Positions 8,901 to 15,600 of a DNA stretch of 21,809 bases are shown one piece after another. The notes below the pieces were generated by a model. It was not told where the DNA came from, made no database searches, and saw nothing but the letters and a program-made list of their open reading frames with translations. The translations under genes and the position numbers were made by a program. Source of the DNA: a virus; the IMG/VR virus record IMGVR_UViG_3300048442_000459, positions 1-21,809 of that record; one strand, given 5' to 3'. The number at the start of each line of letters is the position of its first letter. The first letter of the stretch is position 1.

Positions 8901-11900
8901 GCAGCATCTAAGTATGTTCCAGATTGATTCTTGGAAATAACATCAACCCAGAGGAATGAAAGGGTATCAATTGCAGCTCTTACATCATTACAAGCAAATC
9001 CAGTATTGTTTGCTGTTCCGTCAGCGTTTAAGAGTGATGTAGATGTGATTACTGTATCATCAAAATATCTTGTTACACTAGAATGGCGAGGAACATAAAT
9101 TGTGTCATTGACAGTACCATTGCCAATTCTCCAATTTCGCATAGCATAAACTGCTAGTTCTCTAGCATATTCAATGGCACGAACACATTGAATAATTTCA
9201 TCTTGAATAAATGCGATTTCATCATTAACAACATACTTCTGTGCTGCTTCAATAATGTTATGGTTGCTTCCAAATTCGAGGTCTCTGATTAGAGCATTAA
9301 TAAAATGCCTTGTGTCTTCACGGCATTGTTCGTCTCCATCGTTGCCTGTGCTATCAGGAGAACTGTATGAAGGATATATTTTTTGTCCTGTATCACATTC
9401 TAGTAGAATATCTGCTAGTTTTACAATACTATCTTCTGCTAAACCTGCTACTGAAGTAGATGTTGTGACGGTTGCAACACCAGTTACAATATTATCGTAA
9501 GTAAATCCACTTATGTTATAAGTTGTTCCTCCAAATGTTACAGTGCCACCTGAGATATAAGTATGTGTTGCTGTAGTTTGACCTAGGTAGATATCAAATG
9601 AATTTCCACTAATATTGTATGCAGAATAATGATCTGTTTTAAATTCCGAATTAATAATTCCAACAACTTCATCAGCAATAAAGTCGATGTTGTTTCTTAA
9701 AAATACACATGCATCTTGGAATCTTCTCTCTACTGGAGTAGCAAGAGGGAATGTGTTTGGAGAGTTGAGTAGAGATAAAGTAACTACTTTTGAAGAATTT
9801 TTAGCTACAGCAAATCCACCTGGATCAAAATTGGCGTCTGTAACTCCCGGCATTTTTTTGGGAATAACAAATCTTCTAGCACGACCATCAGCGTCATCTA
9901 GAACTTTGTAAATTCTTTGTTTTCCGTTAAGTACTGAAAGATCGGGAGAAGAAGTTGGGAGACCTTCAATTAAAATCTCCTGACCCTCCTTAAATTCGTG
10001 AGTGTTTGTTCTACCTACAAGAGCATTAGTATAGAAAACAACACCGCCAATATCTTCTGCACTACCAAATTGTTCTTCTTGGAATCCTCCTGTAGTAATA
10101 CTAGGATCTCCTTGTAAAGAAAAATCAAGTCTTACAATTGGCAGAGTTGTAGTATAGTCTTCGTCAACAGAAACAACCTCACCTTCAGCACGAATCGACT
10201 TGATAGAAGTAGTATCAATTGATTCATTAACAGGAGTAGCAGAGTTAATTGTATAACTACCACCAACACCATCTCCACTCCATGTTGGAGCATTTAGAAT
10301 AGGGAAGAATGTTACATCCCAAATATTGTTAGCAGAAAGAGTGCTATCAATAGACTCTACTTCATAAAATCCTGTAAATGGAGCACCACTAGATGGAGTA
10401 GCTACAATTTGAATAAAAGTTCCTGGAGGAATAACCGATGTTGGATCAGTAGTTAACCTGAGTTTGTTGTCGCCCTGTTGTTGTGTTACTGTTAGAGAAA
10501 GTGAAGAACCCGCACCTGCGGAAGTAATATATTCAAATCTCTCACCCTCAACGAAAGAACCGCCAATCAATTGGACGTTAATATCACCAGTTACAAATGC
10601 GCTAGCTCCAGTAGTTGTGTTAAAATTAACACCAATAATTTTTGCTCTAGCGCCAGTATTAATACCCTTTACTGTTAACCCTGTTTGTAAAGTCGAGAGA
10701 CCTGTATTATTTTGGAATAGAACATTGAACTGTTGTGGTCCAAAAATTTGATGACCGATTGGAAAATCGGTTCCAAAGTCACCATTTGCTTCTTTGTCAA
10801 TGATAATTCTTTGCTTGTCGTCAAAGACCATAGCAAAATCCCAGGTCTCAACAGAGTCACCATTGGAATCAATTTGGTCTCTATATGTAACACCAGTTAC
10901 ATAGTTCTTATCACCAAACTTGAAGATGTGCTTACCAGCATTTGCAGGTCTAATAATTACAAGACGAAGGTTATCACCAACAACCGATGCATCGGGCGGC
11001 AAAGAAATTGGGTTATCTTCTACATAGTCACCACCAGAAACAATAAGAGTCTCCTTGACACCAGGAGTCGCCCATGCAAGCTGTGCCGCTTTCTTGATAG
11101 AACGAACTGGGTTTACTGCAGAACGACCATCATTTAGATCACTACCAATTGTTTGAGAAACATAGATACGACCACCAACGTCATTCGTTGCTAGGTTGAG
11201 GACGTATTCTGTAGTAGCAATCTTATCTGATCTATCTCCTAGTAGAGGAGTAATAGAACGAGGGAACTCTCCAGATGGACCAGTTTCGCCAAACTTATAT
11301 GCATTCTGGTCTACTACACGGAAACCGATATGCTTTAATTGTACTTCTCCGTTTAGTTCAGTTCCATCCTGATGTTCCGGTGCATCTGAACCTGTCTGAC
11401 CTGTATTTACTGCTTGATATACATTAGCACCAAAGTATCTGTAGGAATCTTTTTGGAGAATAACACCAGAAGACCATAGCGTACCAGTATTATTGACGTA
11501 AGTTTTTAGAGATGGTCCTCTGAACGCCATGTTTGGCGTAACAAAGTTGTCAATATCTAGGTTTAGAATTCTTGCCGTATCAGAAATGATAGACGTAGAT
11601 GTTCTAATAGCACCGTTAATATCTAGTTCAAAGTCAACAGTATCAAGAACAGCAGTAGCAGTAGCACCCGCACCACCACCTTCTGTAATGCTTAAAGCAG
11701 GAGCAACTGTATATCCACTACCTTGTTCGTTAACAGCAATAGATACAACTTTTCCATTGAAAATAAAGGCAGACGCGAGAGCTTGAACACCACCTGGTTC
11801 ATTTGGAGCTGCAATTGTTACTGTTGGATTGACAGTATATCCAGAACCACCAGTATCAATAACAATATTATTGACTCTATTGCCAGTTCTGTTGATACCA

Positions 11901-12055
11901 ACACGAGGTAATGCAGTCTGGGAATCTAGTTGAGCTCGGAGAATTTCTTTTTCTCCAGACCCACTACCAGTCCTGATAGTTACTTCATTATCACCGATAA
12001 ATTTAGGACCAACGCCTCTAATTTTTTCTTTATCGGAATTAATATGAAAACTCAT
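2942..12055 (-). CDS. Giant tail-fibre-like structural protein (3,037 aa)
   Basis: A mosaic fibre or baseplate-periphery protein beginning MSFHINSDKEKIRGVGPKF. Approximate residues: 60-130, two GSGYTV repeats; 294-410, start of a right-handed beta-helix-like region (IYVSQTIGSDLNDGR, then GGDYVEDNPISLPPDASVVGDN); 770-1160, two helical units each with C-R-x-D-x-R followed by DLxFG (Cys911 and Cys1087) and ending in RNW; 1365-1490, a second beta-helix-like stretch rich in SxxNS and GFRKDPYAFD. Further on are 1700-1790, a LPTQKAVRDYI linker and a DIAIQQDTSTSFIL module; 1825-1895 and 2110-2160, more GSGY repeats; 2236-2280 and 2381-2420, two DSGLDAD-LDxxQG fibre repeats with a knob-like segment between (SWGSWAKIW); C-terminus, VDGTARFS-type fibre modules and a GGSWNIV end. 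No S74 self-cleaving chaperone motif is seen. A 44-nt gap with a late-promoter-like element precedes it. The exact virion location is unknown. Confidence 0.93.
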   Translation of the reverse strand: MSFHINSDKEKIRGVGPKFIGDNEVTIRTGSGSGEKEILRAQLDSQTALPRVGINRTGNRVNNIVIDTGGSGYTVNPTVTIAAPNEPGGVQALASAFIFNGKVVSIAVNEQGSGYTVAPALSITEGGGAGATATAVLDTVDFELDINGAIRTSTSIISDTARILNLDIDNFVTPNMAFRGPSLKTYVNNTGTLWSSGVILQKDSYRYFGANVYQAVNTGQTGSDAPEHQDGTELNGEVQLKHIGFRVVDQNAYKFGETGPSGEFPRSITPLLGDRSDKIATTEYVLNLATNDVGGRIYVSQTIGSDLNDGRSAVNPVRSIKKAAQLAWATPGVKETLIVSGGDYVEDNPISLPPDASVVGDNLRLVIIRPANAGKHIFKFGDKNYVTGVTYRDQIDSNGDSVETWDFAMVFDDKQRIIIDKEANGDFGTDFPIGHQIFGPQQFNVLFQNNTGLSTLQTGLTVKGINTGARAKIIGVNFNTTTGASAFVTGDINVQLIGGSFVEGERFEYITSAGAGSSLSLTVTQQQGDNKLRLTTDPTSVIPPGTFIQIVATPSSGAPFTGFYEVESIDSTLSANNIWDVTFFPILNAPTWSGDGVGGSYTINSATPVNESIDTTSIKSIRAEGEVVSVDEDYTTTLPIVRLDFSLQGDPSITTGGFQEEQFGSAEDIGGVVFYTNALVGRTNTHEFKEGQEILIEGLPTSSPDLSVLNGKQRIYKVLDDADGRARRFVIPKKMPGVTDANFDPGGFAVAKNSSKVVTLSLLNSPNTFPLATPVERRFQDACVFLRNNIDFIADEVVGIINSEFKTDHYSAYNISGNSFDIYLGQTTATHTYISGGTVTFGGTTYNISGFTYDNIVTGVATVTTSTSVAGLAEDSIVKLADILLECDTGQKIYPSYSSPDSTGNDGDEQCREDTRHFINALIRDLEFGSNHNIIEAAQKYVVNDEIAFIQDEIIQCVRAIEYARELAVYAMRNWRIGNGTVNDTIYVPRHSSVTRYFDDTVITSTSLLNADGTANNTGFACNDVRAAIDTLSFLWVDVISKNQSGTYLDAAYLIARNKDLIADQALADTETQYPSLGLSDINQRKCRRDVRLVLDGLIKDLVFGGNKGIVEVAELYFTGTQLTGIPEAQRAETVYAFQRVKQYAQDAVRNWTGGDVISTTPTGATYDASVGTVTVTFPDPSTIPTTSDRIAFAEEALTFSCTFNGVPDDHASPLRFDSNYGQSYAISNVSSSGGATTVTCLVPNAGAASGSTHAFSSAKSDATILIYDPVTLTSPIPKFEDWNILLYGSQPLCTNVTSSITTEMDLFEDILDGTLLPGATAKTNGTLYNTSNIITYSDSFINDASNNRIAIRGDYDDYPIIEASPYTQNASVISFLGGSGAEVDGDKVKQPNCPFPGLELDGTASFPNQGKSMVAAAFTIVSFGGTGYKIINDGYTQLVSVFVIFCEDGVLSESGGYASITNSATNFGRFALRGTGFRKDPYAFDIATVSNVSSTPTGRTILTLSGLGREPLEHYVVKIDGYENTNPNIEYFIDVVAGVTVGPPFSAQLTIDDGTGGAMDLTDKATGNPVSTSVLQGKTINLHRPSIVNSSSHTWEFAGSGTNYLALPENGGTKIEANEQVSENYGRTYVSGTDELGDFKVGTFARIENRTGNITFTGTVTISEVEFLKLKGGTVVVTGFDASNTLGGANSSDSKLPTQKAVRDYITNNLGPYINKPYSTNAVPRALVELTDSGKISIDQIPALRPFQVYTVADQAERTAIEGALAGDIAIQQDTSTSFILNQDNDSLFLGFQPDPALAFTIGNIFTGSVSTGAIQATEYREGVVYQINITDGGSGYTVAPTVTFAGGNPSAGAIAANATCTIANGQVVTVTIENFGGVQGGKGYTTTPTVTFSAPAGAGTQAQGNVLLESRLYGSIVNNIKIVDTDTFEDNTSPTANTININRVINTSSFNVNNWVSLSSNQIAATDITSGVIETDRLASGGAANSFTFLRGDQNFALAVQSLKGAETRYFAPLAAQCSTGSSSMIFVTNSDVLIGHELKTSVNGIAANTNINGVVTAAGLTTISLNNPVTQDIPLGTIIEFERGGSPLTFESTFTQGGFVDSVIVANGGGGFTNNQYFDVPLTGGTGTGLKANIVVAGGEVTELTVTDGGSGYSGDFTIVNAPVAIGTGSNLILQAKVSTVNRQFANVALDIQRVSDLTISADLYGTIGVARYKKSQFNIGTKGNGSIELKTGADSGLDADLLDGAQGSFYTNAGNITAGTLSPDRLAGTYNISISNQSGSTIRLLTGTNNPASSSNPNFFQPGLVSNTIFNSANALNDGGTRNMVITLRSGGTGFDAGFGGTRQLAFTDNDNMYLRGSGTGQTSWGSWAKIWSSLNDGLDSGLDADKLDNRQGIWYQNALNINYGTLSTERLPRFIESTRVRDSLTVKSFSGFPRYQIYFSGKILDTSATGDFTPGNPINLYNANAQGVGSFTIDNVVTNDDPVDNFNDYTILIGSLTSGNFVGALTAGTASNRVEFEDFSIIDGNTIDVGKLESDGGTALLKLGRIDGQASSPSIYFRSSVAVPSSNSDDHRTASIIAAGGNATANSGTLNALVGNADAFTINNQKIWNEGNVIFRTANVADSAVIRDSSGNFSAGTITANITGASSLNVLKAGDSMTGSLIITGAGSNLSVSGNASVTGTTSLTNDLNVDSGVLFVDVSANEVGINAGTSPLSTLDVRGDGGIFVRSITNAVGAKIRFCDVSSDQSQVGTLRYNHSDSQSPNSEYGEGFTLEGTEPDLYLRVVGDIIASRYVGIGINREPDFDLEVDGTARFSETVQISNTGNGRLNFYNNSATRYWKVGSNTQSNNFFTFESSDSAGSTTFTGSPALGISGVNNAVTINTTSTSGVDPTDGSTVRNYKLNIQGDMNINGQLFQNNAEFVTSRWTEASNGSDIYRLSRVGVNKADPAYQLHVLGSVNIEGQDFVNQANNRVLYANGIKQWIDTYGTFKSNRNFVDENITVPNGYNAGSFGPITINNGVVITVADGGSWNIV
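4797..4917 (-). repeat. DSGLDAD fibre module, copy 2
   Basis: This encodes DGLDSGLDADKLDNRQG followed by WYQNALNINYGTLSTERLPR in the 3,037-aa protein (from about residue 2381). It is the second copy of the module at 5225-5350, about 145 residues further on. The D-ADxLD-xQG-xYxNAxNIxxGTLxxxRL pattern is conserved between the copies. This is a typical tail-fibre shaft element. Confidence 0.7.
5225..5350 (-). repeat. DSGLDAD fibre module, copy 1
   Basis: This encodes GADSGLDADLLDGAQGSF followed by YTNAGNITAGTLSPDRLAG in the 3,037-aa protein (from about residue 2236). It is paired with the copy at 4797-4917. The residues in between (about 2300-2380, with W-G-S-W-A-K-I-W) resemble a pyocin-knob-like element that separates shaft modules. 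Confidence 0.7.
8590..9740 (-). repeat. Two alpha-helical repeat units inside the giant fibre protein
   Basis: This encodes two related helical units. Unit 1 has DACVFLRNNIDFIADE, then CREDTRHFINALIRDLEFG, then IIEAAQKY and AMRNW. Unit 2 has DAAYLIARNKDLIADQ, then CRRDVRLVLDGLIKDLVFG, then IVEVAELY and AVRNW. The conserved cysteines (residues 911 and 1087) are 176 residues apart. Unit 1 also carries a beta-rich insert (HTYISGGTVTFGG...) between its first and second helical parts. The flanking sequence is beta-structured. Confidence 0.7.
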
Positions 12056-12090
12056 GGCGCTGTCGTATCCTTGACTTTTTTCCTATAATA

Positions 12091-12097
12091 TATTTAG
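12091..12097 (-). promoter_or_regulatory. Possible late promoter (CTAAATA variant)
   Basis: The minus-strand sequence GCTAAATATATTATAGG lies in the 44-nt gap before the 3,037-aa gene, with CTAAATA ending 35 nt before its ATG. It keeps the TAAATA core of the T4 late octamer TATAAATA but differs at its first two bases. The location in the longest intergenic gap of the window is suggestive. The alternative is chance in AT-rich DNA. Confidence 0.35.
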
Positions 12098-12099
12098 CA

Positions 12100-12600
12100 T
12101 CAAGCCCAATCAATACTTACTACTTCTGTTTTGGCGATCCATTTAATTGTCGCTGTTGTTCCTGCTCTAGTAGTAGTATAACTAAATCTATTCAATGCCC
12201 CAACTGGTTGAACAAACCATGTTTCTCCACTTGGAATATCATCTTTAATTACTGTTTGAAAAGTAGACTGAACGGTGGTATTTCCAACACCATTGCAAAT
12301 AACTGAAGACTCAAATTTTACTGTATATACGGTTCCTGTATCATTAACAGCAACAATGTGACCTGTAATAAAATTGATTGTATTATTTAAGATTGGAATT
12401 TGTGTTCCCAGACCATCTAAGTCTAATGTAGATGTATTAAGACCTCTTAAGATGTAGTTAGTGGTTCTACTATCTGTGTAATTACTATTTTTTAATTCAA
12501 TAGTATTGAGATCTTTTGCATTTCTTGATTCATCTACAACAGTAGTTCTATCAATAGAAAATCCACCAGTAGAATCAAATTTTTCGATTGTTGTTGCCAT
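12100..12600 (-). CDS. Small conserved-type virion protein (166 aa)
   Basis: This is a complete ORF from ATG (MATTIEKFDSTGGFSIDRT) to TGA, only 2 nt after the stop of the 1,800-aa gene, with an A-rich stretch (AAGAAATAAAA) rather than a clear ribosome site. That indicates coupled translation. The N-terminal 40 residues look extended (GGFSIDRTTVVDESRNAKD). The rest alternates short hydrophobic strands with Thr, Gly and Asn turns, ending IKWIAKTEVVSIDWA, so a small beta-sandwich is likely. There is no signal peptide or membrane segment. Its place between two giant fibre-type genes suggests a structural adaptor or a protein that decorates one of them. No named family is recognised. Confidence 0.88.
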   Translation of the reverse strand: MATTIEKFDSTGGFSIDRTTVVDESRNAKDLNTIELKNSNYTDSRTTNYILRGLNTSTLDLDGLGTQIPILNNTINFITGHIVAVNDTGTVYTVKFESSVICNGVGNTTVQSTFQTVIKDDIPSGETWFVQPVGALNRFSYTTTRAGTTATIKWIAKTEVVSIDWA

Positions 12601-12602
12601 TT

Positions 12603-15600
12603 TTATTTCTTAGTAACGTTTGACACAATTGTAATAGTCACAGTATCAGTCGCATTGACATCAGCACCTAATTCAATATTTAGTCTAGCGGCACCAGTTC
12701 CAGTAACTTCAAATGTTGGAATGATTAGTTGAATACCTGTTCTAATATTTCCATAAGTTGTGTGGAATATATTTGTACCATCATCTAGTACACCAAATTC
12801 AAAGAATTCTTTGTCTTGAGTTACAGTGTTGTGAGCGATAACAGTTGTTTTGCAACCTACATTACTGGCAACTGGATACAACTCAGAACTTCCATTGTTT
12901 GTAGTTCCTTTCACAAGAGATAATTTTTCTGATAACACTCTTACATCAGCAAGTTCAAACTCTTTTAGGTCTCCATCAAAAATTTTGACTAGATCAAGAT
13001 TACCTGATCCGAATCCAACGTTAAGGAATACATCTCCCTGGTCGTCTAGTCTTAGTACAGGATCTGTAGTTAAACCAGCAGAAAGACCTAAGTCGAAATA
13101 CTGCTTAGTTGTATGTAAGAAAGTTCTATCTGCTTGTGTGTTATCAAATGTAGAAGTTCCAGAATCAAAAGTTAATAGTGAGGCGGTAATTTCTAATTCA
13201 TCTGAAGTTACCGATCTAATAGTATCAATACCATAGAAATCTAAAGCTGTTGTAGTTACTTCTAAAGTTTTAGCGCCGTCATTGTAAAAATATAAAGTAT
13301 TTTCATTGGCACCGGGAGAAGTTTCTGGAATAATATAAGTATTCTGATCTACATCTTTAACACCTCCTAAAGATCCCCAGTTTGCTCCGTCATAACCTTC
13401 AAACTGAGATGATGTGGAACTAAATCTGACAGAACCTTGGATTGCAACTCCTCTATCAGCATCTGCTCCAGCAGGAACAACCAAAGAAGTTGCAGAATCG
13501 CAAATAATTTTTTTACCGGAGTTTGGACGGATTAGAAGATCGCTAATGTCACTAGAGATAACATTATTTGCAAACCGGAGATCATTATTAATCGATAAAG
13601 AAAGTTCTGATTGGGGACCGACACGAATTTCGGATACATCTTCAAATGTAATTGAATCAACTGCTAATTGAGACCAAGTAAGTTCTGTTGTACCATTTGG
13701 TGCTACACCGGAGGTGTGTGTTGGTTCATTTCCAGAAGAAGCAGTTGTACCACCAGGATCGCCTGCGCTACCGCCACTAGTTGTTACTTCATATAAGTTA
13801 TTTTTGTATTTGATGTAGTCACCAACTAGTACCGGAGTATTTGCAGACCATTCGGTAAATGCAGGAGCTGTTGTGTTAAGAGATCTAATTTTCTTAACAC
13901 TTGCAAGCTCAAAATATGATGGTGTTACTTTAATCGTATTTACATCATCATTGTAGAACCACAGTGTGTTATCATTGGCACCTACAGTTTTTTCTGCTAA
14001 GATATAAGTATTGCCATCTAGGTCTCTTACACCACCAAGAGAAGACCATGATGATGTTCCTGCACTATAACCTTCGTACTGATTTGTTTGAGTATTAAAT
14101 CGAATAGATCCATTAGTTGCAGCACTCGGACGCTGAGTTGTATTACCAGAAGGAATAGTAAGTGCTCCAAATCCAGTAACTTGTGTTACTCTTCCTGTGG
14201 GAGCAGTTAATATTAAGTCGGAAGATGCATCAGTTGAAATTACATTATCGGTAATAAACAATTTGTTGTTGACATTTAACCTAGTTAATGCTTGTAGTTC
14301 TCCTGATGTGAGAACATCTCCAGTTGCATGATCTACTGAAAATAACCCAACTGTAAAATTATTTGTAGTATCAATAGATGTTCCAGTTAAAGTTAATGGT
14401 CCTGTTGTACTATTTGTTACAAGTGGAGTTGTAACACTGACACTAGATTCGGTAGTGGAAACACTAATGTCTGTTCCAATAATTGAGTCAATTTCACCAG
14501 TAGTTGCAACAACTTTAACAGCTGATAATGTTCCATCCAATACATTACTGGTGATAACATCAGATTCTTGAATTGCGACAACTCTCAATTGGAATCCAGA
14601 TCCAAATACTTTTGGGTTATTTGGATCTATAGTAATTACTGCTTCATTTCCATCTGCGCCGCCAGCATTCTGAAATAACCCATTATCAAAGTAATATAGT
14701 GACGGTGTACTATTAGTAATTTTTAAATCAAGGAATCCGGCTCCAGTTGTCACACCATCTGTATATGGAGCGCCAGCAAATGTTACTACAGTAGCACCAG
14801 AAGTTGTTGGAATCTGTGTTAAGGTAATCTGTGTAGAACTATCAACACTTTCTACTCTGGTATCAGATTCTAACTCACCATCTCCACTATCTTTAGTTAG
14901 AATCATTCCCACAGCAATTCCTGCCGTGCTCGCAACTGTAATAACTCTAGAAGTATTATCTAAAGATGTCGATACTGCTGCTACGCGGGATGGTGAGTTA
15001 AAACCATCAGCAAATGTACTAACATTAAACTGTGTTCCAGATAAAGATTGATCTGATAAATCAAACCTGTATGTAGATCCTGCGTATAGAGTTAAGTTTG
15101 GTGTTAGTTGTGCGCCATTGCCATCTGGATCAATATAGAACCTGACACTAGTTGATGAAGCAGTATCAATTGTGTATATTGGACTTGTTGTTCCAGATTT
15201 TATAATTGATTGTGCGCTAGCATAAGGAGAACCCTGGTCTGTTTCTACCAAAATCGATGTAATATTACCACCAGATTCTGTTACAGAAATTACTTCACCT
15301 GGAGTGCTGCTAGTTGCACCAGCAACATCTACTGTAATATCATGTGTTGGAGAAGTTCCACCAGTTAAAGTACCAGATACCGTTAAAGTTTCTCCAGCAG
15401 TATATCCTACACCACCTTGATTTACTACAACTTGTGTTACTTGTCCCAGACTATTTCTAGTTACATCTACAGTGCATCCGCTACCAGTGCCACCTGTTGT
15501 TGCTAAATCAGAATATGTCGCTGCTTCATCTGATGTAAATGATAGACTTGGAGTTGCTGTCTGTAATGCAGGAGCACTCATTGTAATTTGTGTCGCGCTA

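Noticed and set aside
10733-11137. Plus-strand open frame of 134 codons
   Set aside because: It is opposite the beta-helix-like region of the 3,037-aa gene, which has clear family-like motifs on the minus strand. No support exists for the plus frame.
12850-13236. Plus-strand open frame of 128 codons
   Set aside because: It is opposite the C-terminal part of the 1,800-aa gene and biased in composition by the complementary coding strand, with no ribosome site.
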